The notes under the pieces are model-generated. The model searched no databases and was not told the origin of the DNA. It saw nothing but the letters and a program-made list of their open reading frames with translations. 64,000 bases of DNA from Nitrosomonadales bacterium. Lineage in GTDB: Bacteria; Pseudomonadota; Gammaproteobacteria; Burkholderiales; Gallionellaceae. The translations under genes were made by a program, and so were the position numbers. The DNA lies in assembly GCA_016208015.1 (NCBI GenBank), contig JACQYW010000008.1, positions 291,296 through 355,295 on the forward strand. Direction: 5' to 3'. Of the stretch, positions 15,553 to 24,693 are shown one piece after another. Every line of letters starts with the position of its first letter. Within the stretch, counting starts at the first letter, position 1.

Positions 15553-16596
15553 TTAGTCGACCAGGCCGCGCGCTTCGGCGATCTGTGTGCGATAGGCGTC
15601 GAATATCTTGCGCAGGGTGTCGGCCATAGTGGTGGTCGGTTTCCAGCCCAGTTCTTCGCAGGTGTTGGTGATCTTCGGCACGCGGTTCTGCACGTCCTGA
15701 TAGCCCTTGCCGTAGTAGGCATCGGAAGTCGTTTCGACGATCTTCACCTTCTTGGCGGAATCGCGGTACTCGGGGTACTCGTTGGCCAGCTTCATCATCA
15801 TGTCGGCCAGATCGCGGATGGCGAAGTTGTTGGTCGGGTTGCCGATGTTGTAGATCTTGCCGGTGGCCACGCCGTTCTTGTTGTCGATGATCTTCATCAG
15901 CGCGTCGATACCGTCGTCGATGTAGGTGAAGGCGCGTTTCTGATGGCCGCCGTCGACCAGGCTGATGTTGTTGCCGCGGATGATATGGCCGAGGAACTGG
16001 GTCACCACGCGTGAGCTGCCTTCCTTCGGGGTATTGATCGAGTCCAGTCCGGCGCCGATCCAGTTGAACGGACGGAACAGGGTGAAATTCAGGTTGTCCT
16101 GCATGCCGTAGCCCCAGATCACGCGGTCCATGAGCTGCTTGGAGTTGGAGTAGATCCAGCGCGGCTTGTTGATCGGGCCGCAGATCAGTTCGGAATTCTC
16201 CGGGTCGAATTCCTCGTCGTGGCACATGCCGTAGACTTCGGAAGTGGACGGGAACACCAGATGCTTGTTGTACTTCACGCAGGCGCGCACGATGGGCAGG
16301 TTGGCCTCGAAGTCCAGTTCGAACACGCGCAGCGGCGCCTTGACGTAAGTGGCCGGTGTGGCGATCGCCACCAGCGGCAGGATCACGTCACATTTCTTGA
16401 CGTGGTATTCGACCCACTCTTTATTGATGGTGATGTCGCCTTCGAAGAAGTGGAAGCGCGGCTGGCCGATCAGGTCGGTGATACGGTCGGTGCTCATGTC
16501 CATGCCATAGACTTCCCAGTCTGTGGTGGCCAGGATGCGGTTGGACAGATGGTGACCGATGAAGCCGTTCACACCCAGGATCAGTACTTTCTTCAT
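15553..16596 (-). CDS. arnA: UDP-glucuronate C4-dehydrogenase/decarboxylase (ArnA C-terminal domain as a separate protein)
   Basis: 347 residues, a short-chain dehydrogenase fold: VLILGVNGFIGHHL (NAD+ site), PLVAIATPATY, STSEVYG and the YSNSK catalytic Tyr/Lys (IYSNSKQLMDRV). It matches the C-terminal half of E. coli ArnA, which oxidatively decarboxylates UDP-GlcA to UDP-Ara4O. I chose ATG 16596 for its upstream GAGGAAA and family-like start MKKVLILGVNGFIG. The formyltransferase half is a separate gene just upstream (stop 16607), so the enzyme is split. Split ArnA versions occur in other betaproteobacteria. Confidence 0.92.
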   Translation of the reverse strand: MKKVLILGVNGFIGHHLSNRILATTDWEVYGMDMSTDRITDLIGQPRFHFFEGDITINKEWVEYHVKKCDVILPLVAIATPATYVKAPLRVFELDFEANLPIVRACVKYNKHLVFPSTSEVYGMCHDEEFDPENSELICGPINKPRWIYSNSKQLMDRVIWGYGMQDNLNFTLFRPFNWIGAGLDSINTPKEGSSRVVTQFLGHIIRGNNISLVDGGHQKRAFTYIDDGIDALMKIIDNKNGVATGKIYNIGNPTNNFAIRDLADMMMKLANEYPEYRDSAKKVKIVETTSDAYYGKGYQDVQNRVPKITNTCEELGWKPTTTMADTLRKIFDAYRTQIAEARGLVD

Positions 16597-16606
16597 TTTT
16601 ATTTCC

Positions 16607-17524
16607 TCAACGATTAAATTCAAATTTCCCCGTGCCGTACTTCGCCGCGAACTCCGCCGCGTTCAACTCGATTCCTTCCAGCTCGAAGCGCACGATGCGC
16701 AGCACTCCGCTGCCGCAATCCGCATAAGCCTTGCCATCCTTCACGAAAAAGGCCGGTCGTCCCGAGCCTTGCTCTTTGCTCGCCAGCGTTTGCAGTATGC
16801 GCATGGGCTTGCCCATCACCTGCGTCATCGCGCCGGGATAAGGCGGCGCCACCGCGCGCACCAGGTTGTGTATCTCCAGCGCCGACTTCGTCCAGTCGAG
16901 GATGCCGTCTTCGGCCTTGCGACCGCCAAAATAGGCGCCTTTGCTCAAATCCTGTTTCTCGGCCTTGGCCGTTCCTGCCAGTAACGCGGGCAGCACGCCG
17001 TTCAGCGCCATCTCCGCCGCCACAGTAACCTTCTGGAACACATCATGCGCCGTATCGTCAGGCAGGATGGGCACCGACTGCTGCGCCACGATATCGCCGT
17101 TGTCCGGCTTCTCGGTCATGTAGTGCAGCGTGGCACCGGTTTCCGTTTCGCCGCGAATTATCGCCCAATTCACCGGCACACGCCCGCGATATTTGGGCAA
17201 TAGCGAACCGTGCATATTCAATGCACCGCGCTTGGGAATGGCCAGCAGCGGCGCTTTCAGCATCTCGCGGTAGTAGAACGAGAAGTAGAAATCCGGTTGC
17301 AGGGCGCGGATCTGCGCTTCCACTTCCGGCACGTTCGGATTGTCCGGAGTGATGGTCGGGATGCCGTGCAGTTCGGCCAGCTTCTGCACGCTCTCGAACC
17401 AGATGGTCTCTTTCGGGTTGTCGCGGTGGGTCACCACCAGCGCCACGTCGACGTCGTGTGCCAGCAGCACGTTCAGACAGCGGTAACCTACGTTGTGGTA
17501 GGCGAAGACGACGGCTCTGCTCAT
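16607..17524 (-). CDS. UDP-Ara4N formyltransferase (ArnA N-terminal domain as a separate protein)
   Basis: 305 residues, a 10-formyl-THF-dependent formyltransferase. The catalytic NMHGSLLPKYRGR (Asn and His) and KPDNGDIV (Asp) are present, and the C-terminal subdomain (about 205-300) has PYPGAMTQ. It matches the N-terminal half of E. coli ArnA, which formylates UDP-Ara4N to UDP-Ara4FN. The start ATGA overlaps the stop of arnC. With the decarboxylase gene 10 nt downstream, it rebuilds ArnA as two polypeptides. Confidence 0.9.
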   Translation of the reverse strand: MSRAVVFAYHNVGYRCLNVLLAHDVDVALVVTHRDNPKETIWFESVQKLAELHGIPTITPDNPNVPEVEAQIRALQPDFYFSFYYREMLKAPLLAIPKRGALNMHGSLLPKYRGRVPVNWAIIRGETETGATLHYMTEKPDNGDIVAQQSVPILPDDTAHDVFQKVTVAAEMALNGVLPALLAGTAKAEKQDLSKGAYFGGRKAEDGILDWTKSALEIHNLVRAVAPPYPGAMTQVMGKPMRILQTLASKEQGSGRPAFFVKDGKAYADCGSGVLRIVRFELEGIELNAAEFAAKYGTGKFEFNR

Positions 17525-18537
17525 TCCTCGTCGTCCGCGAACAAGTCGGTTGCTGTTTCAGCCGCGGCTTTAAACTTGCGCGCACGCTTGGGCTTTTCGT
17601 CTTCTTGCCGCTCCAGCACCGCCTCGATCAAGTAGCGCGGGCGATGGCGCACCTGCTGATAAACGCGGCCGATGTATTCGCCGAGCAGGCCGATGCCGAA
17701 CAGCGCGATACCGATCAGGAAGAACATCAGCGCGAACAGGGTGAACAGACCTTCCGCTTCCGGGCCGATGATCAGGCGACGCACGACAAGGAATACGAAG
17801 AACAGGCCGGAGAACACCGAGATCAGCATCCCCATCATGGAGAACATCTGCAACGGCACCAGCGAGAAGCTGGTCATCAGGTCAAAGTTGAGACGGATCA
17901 GGCTGTACATCGAATACTTGGATTCGCCCGCCGCGCGTTCTTCGTGCCCCACCACCACCTCGGCCGGATTGCGCGCGAAGCTGTAGGCCAGGGCCGGGAT
18001 GAAGGTGCTGACTTCCTTGCAACTGTTGATCGCGTCGATGATGTTGCGGTCATAGGCGCGGAACATGCAGCCCTGATCGGTCATCTTGATGCGGGTGATC
18101 TTTTCGCGCAGGCCGTTCATGGCGCGCGAAGCGACATGGCGCCACCAGCTGTCGTTGCGCTGACGGCGGATGGAGCCGACGTAATCGTGGCCCTCGTCCA
18201 TCTTCGCCAGCAACAAGCCGGTGTCTTCCGGCGGATTCTGCAGATCGGCATCCAGCGTCACGATGCGCTGGCCGCGGCATTGCTCGAAACCGGCCATGAT
18301 GGCCATGTGCTGGCCGAAGTTGCCGTTGAACAGCACCACGCGGGTCACATCGGGGCGTTTCTGGAACTGCTCGCGCAGGATGGCGGCGGAACGGTCGCGG
18401 CTGCCGTCGTTGACGAACACGATCTCGTAAGCGATGCCGAGCTTGTCCAGCGCGGGATACAGGCGGTCGAACAAGGCCTGCAGGCCCTGCTCTTCGTTAT
18501 AGACGGGGATAACGACGGAAAGGTTTGGAGTACTCAT
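17521..18537 (-). CDS. arnC: ArnC: undecaprenyl-phosphate Ara4FN transferase
   Basis: 338 residues. A family 2 glycosyltransferase domain (about 1-230) shows SVVIPVYNEEQGL, FVNDGSRDRS, LDADLQNPPED and MTDQGCMFRAY. Two membrane helices follow (about 235-258 and 268-295), then a basic tail. The protein attaches Ara4FN to undecaprenyl phosphate at the inner membrane. The stop overlaps the formyltransferase start by 4 nt. It lies 42 nt after arnB. Confidence 0.93.
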   Translation of the reverse strand: MSTPNLSVVIPVYNEEQGLQALFDRLYPALDKLGIAYEIVFVNDGSRDRSAAILREQFQKRPDVTRVVLFNGNFGQHMAIMAGFEQCRGQRIVTLDADLQNPPEDTGLLLAKMDEGHDYVGSIRRQRNDSWWRHVASRAMNGLREKITRIKMTDQGCMFRAYDRNIIDAINSCKEVSTFIPALAYSFARNPAEVVVGHEERAAGESKYSMYSLIRLNFDLMTSFSLVPLQMFSMMGMLISVFSGLFFVFLVVRRLIIGPEAEGLFTLFALMFFLIGIALFGIGLLGEYIGRVYQQVRHRPRYLIEAVLERQEDEKPKRARKFKAAAETATDLFADDEE

Positions 18538-18579
18538 AGGGGCGGCATTTTAGCGCAGACGGGCAAGATAACGAAATGC

Positions 18580-19701
18580 TTAGCTTGCCAACACTTCCCG
18601 CGCTGCCACAACCACCCGCTCCACATCCGCCTCGCTCATCTTCCAGAACATCGGCAGGCTGACGATGCGCCGCCCGATGCTTTCGGCAATCGGGAACATG
18701 CCTTCCTTGAAACCGCGCGCGCGGTACATCTGGAACAGGTGGATCGGCGGGTAATGCACGCCGCAACCGATGTTGCGGGCTTTCATCTTTTCCATGAACT
18801 CGGCGCGCACCACGTTATGCGGAAGCACGATCTGGAACATGTGCCAGTTGGTATTCTCGAAATTCGCCAGCGGCAGTTGCGCACCGGTCTGCTTCTCGAA
18901 ATCCGCTCCGAAGGTAGCAAAGTAGTGTTTGGCCAGCGCGTGGCGGCGTGATGTGATGGCTTCCAATTGGGGCAGTTGATTCAACCCTATCGCGGCGGCA
19001 ACATCGGTCATGTTGTACTTGCCGCCCAGCACATCCACGTCCATGCCGTCAAAACCGGTGCGGGTGACGCCCTGTAGCCGATACTTCTCCGCCAGTCGCG
19101 CTTCGTCTTCGTTATTCAGCACCAGACAACCGCCCTCGGTAGTGGTGAGGTTCTTGTTGGCCTGGAAGCTGAAGGAGACGAAATCGCCGAAGCTGCCGAT
19201 GCGCTTGCCCTTCCACAGCGAACCGATGGCCTGCGCGGCATCTTCCACCACGCGCAGATTGTGACGTTTGGCGATGGCATAGAGCCTGTCGCGATCCACC
19301 GGCAGGCCGGAAAGGTCGACCGGGATGATGGCCTTGGTGCGCGGCGTGATGGCGGCCTCCACTTTATCCAGATCGATATTGCGTGTGACCGGATCAATAT
19401 CCGCAAAAACGGGTGTTGCACCGACTTCGATGATGACGTTGGAGGTCGCCACCCACGAGATGGGCGTGGTGATGACTTCATCGCCCGCGCCAATGCCCGC
19501 GATGCGCAAGGCGATCTCCATGGTGCAGGTGCCGGAGTTGAAGGTGCGCACCGGGCGTCCGCCGAAATACGCCGAGAGCTGCTTCTCGAATTCCTGCACC
19601 TTGGGGCCGGAGGTTATCCAGCCGGAGCGCAGCACATCACCGACTGCGGCAATGGCGGCTTCGTCGATATAGGGTTTGGTGAAGGGGAGAAATTCGCTCA
19701 T
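18580..19701 (-). CDS. arnB: ArnB: UDP-Ara4O aminotransferase
   Basis: 373 residues from ATG 19701 (MSEFLPFTKPYIDEA), the usual ArnB N-terminus; ten extra upstream codons in frame are not family-like. It is a DegT/DnrJ/EryC1 PLP enzyme: FNSGTCTMEIALR, DAAQAIGS and the Schiff-base lysine region FSFQANKNLTTTEGG, plus HYPPIHLFQMY near the end. It aminates UDP-Ara4O using glutamate. A REP-like pair separates it from the SMR gene upstream. Confidence 0.94.
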   Translation of the reverse strand: MSEFLPFTKPYIDEAAIAAVGDVLRSGWITSGPKVQEFEKQLSAYFGGRPVRTFNSGTCTMEIALRIAGIGAGDEVITTPISWVATSNVIIEVGATPVFADIDPVTRNIDLDKVEAAITPRTKAIIPVDLSGLPVDRDRLYAIAKRHNLRVVEDAAQAIGSLWKGKRIGSFGDFVSFSFQANKNLTTTEGGCLVLNNEDEARLAEKYRLQGVTRTGFDGMDVDVLGGKYNMTDVAAAIGLNQLPQLEAITSRRHALAKHYFATFGADFEKQTGAQLPLANFENTNWHMFQIVLPHNVVRAEFMEKMKARNIGCGVHYPPIHLFQMYRARGFKEGMFPIAESIGRRIVSLPMFWKMSEADVERVVVAAREVLAS

Positions 19702-19725
19702 TTTTTCCAATCCAATCGTCAATTT

Positions 19726-19842
19726 CGTCATTCCGGCGCAGGCCGGAATCCAGCGGGTTTACTCAACATGCTTTTGTTTTTTGTCCTTGCTGCGCAAGGA
19801 ATTTATATTTCGACTGGATTCCGGCCTGCGCCGGAATGACGG
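19726..19842. repeat. REP-like inverted-repeat pair inside the arn operon
   Basis: Units 19726-19753 and 19814-19842 are reverse complements (CGTCATTCCGGCGCAGGCCG...), with a 60-nt spacer containing a T-run. It lies between the SMR gene and arnB, so it may act as a partial terminator or RNA-stability element in the operon. Confidence 0.85.
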
Positions 19843-19848
19843 CAGTAT

Positions 19849-20220
19849 TTAAGCTCTAGAAATAATCACAACACCTAGGATGATCACGCCCATGCCGACA
19901 AGCTTGGTGGCACTGAACGGTTCACCCAGCAGGTAATACGCCGCCAGGGCGTTGACCACATAAGCCATCGACAACATGGGAAAGGCGATGCTGACTGGCA
20001 CGCGCGACAGCGCGAGTATCCACACCACCACGCTGATGCCGTAGCAGAACAGCGCGGTGACGATGTGCCACTCGGTCGCCAGCTTCCAGCCGACGGGTAG
20101 CACGTTCGCGGCACTGAACTCGAAATGGCCGATGGCGTTGGTGCCCGCCTTCATCAATATCTGCGCGGCGGCGTTGAGCATTACGCCGGTGAAGATCAAA
20201 CCGAAGCTGACGAGGTTCAT
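19849..20220 (-). CDS. EmrE/SMR-family membrane protein, probable ArnE/F-type flippase subunit
   Basis: 123 residues with four hydrophobic helices (about 3-22, 45-68, 74-92, 100-120), the size and layout of the small multidrug resistance family. It sits between arnT and arnB and overlaps the arnT stop by 4 nt. In enterobacteria two such proteins, ArnE and ArnF, move undecaprenyl-P-Ara4N to the periplasmic face. Only one is present here, so it may act as a homodimer, or the partner may be elsewhere. Confidence 0.75.
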   Translation of the reverse strand: MNLVSFGLIFTGVMLNAAAQILMKAGTNAIGHFEFSAANVLPVGWKLATEWHIVTALFCYGISVVVWILALSRVPVSIAFPMLSMAYVVNALAAYYLLGEPFSATKLVGMGVIILGVVIISRA

Positions 20221-21863
20221 GGTTTCATCACCACCACATATTGCTGGTCATGGAATATCTCCTTCATGGGCAACTTGAATTGCTGCACTTTCGGATAGTG
20301 ACGCGTCTCCACGATGGCCAGTGCTTCCTTGTCGTTTTTCCATCTCTCGGCGAAAGTCGCCAGATCGGGGACCCATTTTTCCGGTTCCTGTTTGATCCCG
20401 AAATCCATCTCGTCCTGATATTGCACCAGCGTGAAGGTGCGCTTGATATAGAACGGCAGCGTCTGCTCGTAATACAGGATGGAATAGAACGGGATATCCG
20501 GTTTCACAAACGGCATGATCGCCTCGGCGATGTGATACGCGGAACGCTCGCGTGCGGCGGTGTTATGCCCGGATGTGCCGATCTGCGCCGCGATCAGCGA
20601 AGAGAACGCCAGCACGATCACGGCGACCAGTTTGTTATCGCGGCGCAACAGCCACAGCCCCGCGCCCACCCCGACGAACCAGACTGCCGCAGCGACCGTC
20701 AGCCACACGGCATAGTCGCTGTACATCTGCACCTGCAGCGGCGTGTCGGCGGTCTTCGCGGTGAACGGCGCCAGCGCCAGCATGATACCGACGATCGCCA
20801 GTACCGGCGCTGTCAGCCAGAGCAGGCGACGCGATGGCATCTCAGCGATCTGATTGCCCATCAGCAGCGCCAGCGCCGGGAACATTGGCAGCAGATAGGA
20901 CGGCAGCTTGGAACCGGAGATGGAGAAGAAGAAATAGATGAACACCGCCCACACCAGCAGGAAACGCTCCGGACTGAATACCCTGGCCTGCTGCGTCGTG
21001 TTCTTCCAAGTGCGCAACAGCGTGTCGAACATCAGGAACAGCCAGGGCAGTATGCCCAGCGTCAGCACCGGCACGAAGTAATACCAGGGCTGATAGCGCC
21101 CGTGCACCGTGGTGGTGAAACGCGTGTAGTGTTCGTAGATGAAGAAGCGGTCGAAGAACTCGGGATTGGCCTTGATCACCAGCACGAACCACGGCGCGGC
21201 AACCAGCAGGAATACCGCCAATCCGCTGAACCAGTGCATGCGTTTCCAGATAGTGATGTCGCGATTGAACACCGAATACAGGAACAGCGCCGCCCCCGGC
21301 AGGATCAGGCCCATCAGGCCTTTGCTCAATACCGCCAGAGCCAGCCCCGCCCATGCCAGCCACATCCAGTTGCGCCGCTGCGCGGCGTGTTCCTCTTTCT
21401 GCGCGATCAATAGCGAAAAGATGCCGAGCGTGATAAAGAAGGTCACGCCCATATCCAGCGTGTTGATGTGCGCCATCATCGAATACAGCATGCTGCTGCC
21501 CAGCAGCAGCGCGGCGTAAATACCGGTCTGGCGTCCGAACAGACGGGTGCCGGCGAACCACGTGAGCAACACCCCGGCGAATCCGGTCAGCGCCGCCCAC
21601 AGGCGCGAGGTCCATTGGTGTTCGCCGAACAGCGTATATGCAGTGGCTGTCGCCCAGTATTGCAGCGGCGGTTTCTCGAAATATTTGAGTTCGTTCAATC
21701 GCGGCGTCGTCCAGTCGCCACTCACCACCATCTCGCGCGGGATCTCGGCATAACGGCCTTCGTCGGGTTTCACCAGCTTGCGGTATTCGAGGTTGCCGAA
21801 CCAGATGATCGCGACCGCCAGCAACATCAGCCACAGTCCGCGTCGGGAAATGTCATTCTTCAT
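20217..21863 (-). CDS. arnT: ArnT-type lipid A aminoarabinose transferase (GT83)
   Basis: 548 residues with about 11-12 helices. The N-terminal periplasmic loop carries the GT83 signature KPDEGRYAEIPREMVVSGDW with the conserved Asp-Glu, followed by FEKPPLQYW. A C-terminal soluble segment follows the helices (about 440-548). ArnT transfers Ara4N from undecaprenyl phosphate to lipid A phosphates at the periplasmic face, giving resistance to polymyxin and cationic peptides. It is the first gene of the arn run. Its assignment rests on both motif and context, since related PMT-family enzymes share the fold. Confidence 0.88.
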   Translation of the reverse strand: MKNDISRRGLWLMLLAVAIIWFGNLEYRKLVKPDEGRYAEIPREMVVSGDWTTPRLNELKYFEKPPLQYWATATAYTLFGEHQWTSRLWAALTGFAGVLLTWFAGTRLFGRQTGIYAALLLGSSMLYSMMAHINTLDMGVTFFITLGIFSLLIAQKEEHAAQRRNWMWLAWAGLALAVLSKGLMGLILPGAALFLYSVFNRDITIWKRMHWFSGLAVFLLVAAPWFVLVIKANPEFFDRFFIYEHYTRFTTTVHGRYQPWYYFVPVLTLGILPWLFLMFDTLLRTWKNTTQQARVFSPERFLLVWAVFIYFFFSISGSKLPSYLLPMFPALALLMGNQIAEMPSRRLLWLTAPVLAIVGIMLALAPFTAKTADTPLQVQMYSDYAVWLTVAAAVWFVGVGAGLWLLRRDNKLVAVIVLAFSSLIAAQIGTSGHNTAARERSAYHIAEAIMPFVKPDIPFYSILYYEQTLPFYIKRTFTLVQYQDEMDFGIKQEPEKWVPDLATFAERWKNDKEALAIVETRHYPKVQQFKLPMKEIFHDQQYVVVMKP

Positions 21864-21904
21864 AAAGGAAAATCGGGAGATTGGTAACAGGCGCGGATTT
21901 TAAC

Positions 21905-23239
21905 CTAATCCGTATTGGACTCGCGTTTTTCCTGCACCAGCGCTTGCGCCCCGCCTTGTGCAAAAGCAATCTCCAGCGTCTCGCCCAACTTGATCTGCCT
22001 GCTGCTCACCACGATATTGCCCTGCGCGTCGCGCACCATGCTGTAGCCGCGCGCCAGTACCTGTTGCGGATCGAGAAGCTGCAGATGCTGCTGCAAGGCA
22101 ACCAGCCGTGCGTCATGGCGGTCCAGCGTATGCCGCATCGCCGCATTCAGGCGTTGCACATGATTCGCCTGCTGGTCACACCGGCGCGCGACATCCGGGC
22201 GCAGACCGCGCAGCCGCTGCCACAAACCGTTCCAATGCCATCGCCCCCGTTGTACGGCATTGGTATTCGCCAGATGCATGCGTTGCCGTAATGCCAGCAA
22301 ACGCTCCACCTGTTGCCGGATACGCTGGGCCGGATGCAGCAGACGCCGTTGCAGATAGTCCACTCGTTGCATGTACTGTTCGAACTGGCGCGTAACGGCA
22401 CGCCACAGTCGCTGGCGTTGTTGTGCCAGACGCTGGCGCAACTCTTCCCTGTCCGGCACCACGGCTTGCGCCGCCGCCGTCGGTGTCGCCGCGCGCAGGT
22501 CGGCGACAAAATCGGCGATCGTCGAATCGGTCTCGTGCCCGACACCGCTCACCACCGGAATATGGCTGGCTGCGATGGCGCGTGCCACCACCTCCTCATT
22601 GAACGCCCACAAGTCTTCGATACTCCCGCCGCCACGGCACACGATGAGCACATCGCACTCCGCGCGCTGGCTGGCCGTCCTGATCGCCTGCGCGATCTTC
22701 TGCGCCGCCCCCTCTCCCTGCACCGGCGTCGGATACAGCACGACGGGCACGCTCGGCATGCGGTTGGCCAAGGTGCGCAGCACATCGCGCAGCGCCGCCG
22801 CCTGCGGCGAAGTGACGATGCCGATCTGTTTCGGCAACAAGGGCAGGGTGCGCTTGCGCTCCGCATCGAACAGCCCCTCGCCTTCCAGCTTGTTCTTCAG
22901 CTGTTCGAACGCCTCGTATAAAGCCCCGAGTCCGGCAGGACGCATCTTTTCGAGGTTCAACTGGAAATCGCCGCGTGCCTCGTACAAGGTCGCCAGCGCC
23001 AGCACCTCCACCTGCATGCCGTTGGCCGGTTTGAAATCCAGATACTGGCTTTTGTGGCGGAACATCACGCAACGCACCTGCGCGACTTCGTCCTTGAGCG
23101 AAAAATACCAGTGACCGGAAGCTGCAGCGACGAAATTCGAAACCTCACCGTGCACCCACAGCAAGGGGATACCACTTTCAATTATTTGTTTCGCCGCGAG
23201 ATTCAATTCGCGCACACTCAACACCCGGTTCTTGTCCAT
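21905..23239 (-). CDS. xseA: Exodeoxyribonuclease VII large subunit
   Basis: 444 residues from ATG 23239 (MDKNRVLSVRELNLAAKQII). The open frame continues upstream but the extra 40 codons are not family-like. An OB-fold (about 5-100) holds WVHGEVSNFVAAASGHWYFSLKD. The catalytic region has IGIVTSPQAAALRDVL, CRGGGSIEDLWAFNEE and PVVSGVGHETDSTIADFVADLRAATPTAAA. A long Arg/Gln-rich coiled coil (about 275-390) follows, then a C-terminal GYSMVRD motif. It degrades single-stranded DNA with XseB, which is not in this window. Confidence 0.95.
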   Translation of the reverse strand: MDKNRVLSVRELNLAAKQIIESGIPLLWVHGEVSNFVAAASGHWYFSLKDEVAQVRCVMFRHKSQYLDFKPANGMQVEVLALATLYEARGDFQLNLEKMRPAGLGALYEAFEQLKNKLEGEGLFDAERKRTLPLLPKQIGIVTSPQAAALRDVLRTLANRMPSVPVVLYPTPVQGEGAAQKIAQAIRTASQRAECDVLIVCRGGGSIEDLWAFNEEVVARAIAASHIPVVSGVGHETDSTIADFVADLRAATPTAAAQAVVPDREELRQRLAQQRQRLWRAVTRQFEQYMQRVDYLQRRLLHPAQRIRQQVERLLALRQRMHLANTNAVQRGRWHWNGLWQRLRGLRPDVARRCDQQANHVQRLNAAMRHTLDRHDARLVALQQHLQLLDPQQVLARGYSMVRDAQGNIVVSSRQIKLGETLEIAFAQGGAQALVQEKRESNTD

Positions 23240-23642
23240 TCCGATGCCTGCCCCCCTGATCCATTTCCGTAAATCTTTTTCATCAAAATAGGCCAAATGG
23301 CATATTGACAAACTCATTACAATCCACAACCCCAACAAATTCGCCACTTCCGGCGGCATTCGCCATTGCCATGAATTACGACTTACAGCATCTCATTGTT
23401 TCTAATTGATATTTGCTCGGTATATTTTTTGGGCGATTATAAAGAAACGGCTACAAGACTGGGCTTGCAGTGTCCATTCCCGATATTCATGCACAAAGTT
23501 ATCCACAGATTTTGTGCATAAGAAAACAAATCGCTTATGCAGCTTCAAGTTAGCTCATCGCGCTGTTCCGCACCTTGCTCATTCATGGGCTACAAGATAC
23601 AGTGCCGCCTTCGAATTTAAGCATACTTTGCGGAGACGTTAC
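23240..23642. other. 403-bp intergenic region between xseA and exbB
   Basis: Spacer between divergent genes, AT-rich for this window, with no convincing ORF. It holds a DnaA-box-centred inverted repeat (23489-23519) and AT-rich stretches near 23425-23450 (GATTATAAAGAAA) that could contain promoters for either side. Confidence 0.6.
23489..23519. promoter_or_regulatory. Consensus DnaA box centred in a perfect inverted repeat
   Basis: TTATCCACA (23499-23507) is a full-consensus DnaA box. It lies almost at the centre of a perfect 9-bp inverted repeat, ATGCACAAA (23489-23497) and TTTGTGCAT (23511-23519). Only one box is seen, so this is not an origin. It may be a DnaA-regulated promoter element or a coincidence. 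Confidence 0.5.
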
Positions 23643-24248
23643 GTGTTCACTCTAGTCCAAGCCGCCGGTTGGCCCATCTGGTTACTCATCATCGCATCCC
23701 TAGTCGCAGTCGCATTCATCACCGAACGCGCGCTCTTTCTGCGCCGCATGAAGATCGTGCCGCCCATGCTGCTGGAAGAAGTGGTGCAGGAACTCAAGCA
23801 GCGCGGCGTCAGTCAGCAGATGCTCAACCGCCTGAGCGAGGGTTCACCGCTGGGCATGGTGTTCGCCGCCGGATTGAAGAACATCAAGAGCGCCCCCGAG
23901 TTCATGAAAGAATCGATCGAAGAAGCCGGACGCACTGCCACGCACCAGATGGAGAAGTTCCTGACCACGATAGGCACCATCGCCTCGATCAGTCCGCTGC
24001 TCGGCCTGTTCGGCACGGTGGTCGGCATGATCGAGATATTCGGCTCGCAGAACGCGGGCGGTGCCGCCCCCGCCGAACTGGCGCACGGAATCTCGGTCGC
24101 CCTGTATAACACGGCGTTCGGCCTGATCGTCGCCATCCCCAGCATGATCGCCTACCGCCATTTCCGCGCTCAGGTGGACAGCCTGACCATCGAGATGGAG
24201 CAACAGGCCATCAAGCTGGTGGAAGTCGTGCATGGCGAACGCAAGTAA
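23643..24248 (+). CDS. exbB: ExbB/TolQ-family proton channel subunit
   Basis: 201 residues starting at GTG 23643, which has GGAG 7 nt upstream and gives the family-like start MFTLVQAAGWPIWLLIIASL. The open frame runs further upstream without family-like sequence. Three helices (about 8-28, 110-132, 155-177) and the signature TIGTIASISPLLGLFGTVVGMIEIF identify the MotA/TolQ/ExbB family. With ExbD it forms the proton-driven motor energising TonB receptors, such as the one at 2450-4795. It overlaps or abuts exbD and heads the exbB-exbD-lpxK-kdsB-adk run. Confidence 0.92.
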   Translation: MFTLVQAAGWPIWLLIIASLVAVAFITERALFLRRMKIVPPMLLEEVVQELKQRGVSQQMLNRLSEGSPLGMVFAAGLKNIKSAPEFMKESIEEAGRTATHQMEKFLTTIGTIASISPLLGLFGTVVGMIEIFGSQNAGGAAPAELAHGISVALYNTAFGLIVAIPSMIAYRHFRAQVDSLTIEMEQQAIKLVEVVHGERK

Positions 24249-24258
24249 GGGTCAGCAA

Positions 24259-24684
24259 ATGAATTTTCGGCGCGGACGCACTCGTGAAGAACCGGAGATC
24301 AACCTGATCCCGATGATCGACGTGCTGTTGGTCATCCTGATCTTTTTGATGGTCACCACCAGTTACTCGAACTTCGCCCAATTGCAGATCAACCTGCCGC
24401 AAGCTTCCGGCGAGGAAGGCGCACTTGCTTCCAGCAAGCCTATCCATGTCGCGGTGGATGCCTCGGACCACTATGCGGTGAACAGCGTACGCACCGCCTT
24501 CAACGGCGTGGTCGATTTTGCCGAGGCTTTGCGCAAAGCCGCAGGCGACCAGTCGGATCCGACCATCGTCATCAATGCGGATGCCAAAGCCACACACCAA
24601 TCCGTCATCAACATCATGGAAGCTGCGCGCATCGCAGGATACGGTCGCATCACCTTCACCACCCAGAACCAGCAGAACAAGTAA
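24259..24684 (+). CDS. exbD: ExbD/TolR-family biopolymer transport protein
   Basis: 141 residues from ATG 24259 (MNFRRGRTREEPEINLIPMIDV), with a TAAGGG ribosome site about 8 nt upstream; ATG 24232 is a nine-codon longer alternative overlapping exbB. One helix (about 17-38) carries the essential Asp in NLIPMIDVLLVILIFLMV. A periplasmic domain follows (VINADAKATHQSVINIMEAARIAGYGRITFTT). It partners ExbB in proton-motive energy transfer to TonB. Confidence 0.93.
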   Translation: MNFRRGRTREEPEINLIPMIDVLLVILIFLMVTTSYSNFAQLQINLPQASGEEGALASSKPIHVAVDASDHYAVNSVRTAFNGVVDFAEALRKAAGDQSDPTIVINADAKATHQSVINIMEAARIAGYGRITFTTQNQQNK

Positions 24685-24693
24685 CTTTCCGAT

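Noticed and set aside
17458..18951. Plus-strand open frame across arnC and the end of arnB
   Set aside because: It spans two real genes on the other strand and has no recognisable sequence.
23239..23359. Longer N-terminus for xseA
   Set aside because: The upstream 40 codons contain no family-like sequence and the inner ATG gives the usual XseA start.
23489..23519. Origin of replication at the DnaA box
   Set aside because: Only one box is seen, with no dnaA/dnaN genes, no AT-rich unwinding cluster and no box array.
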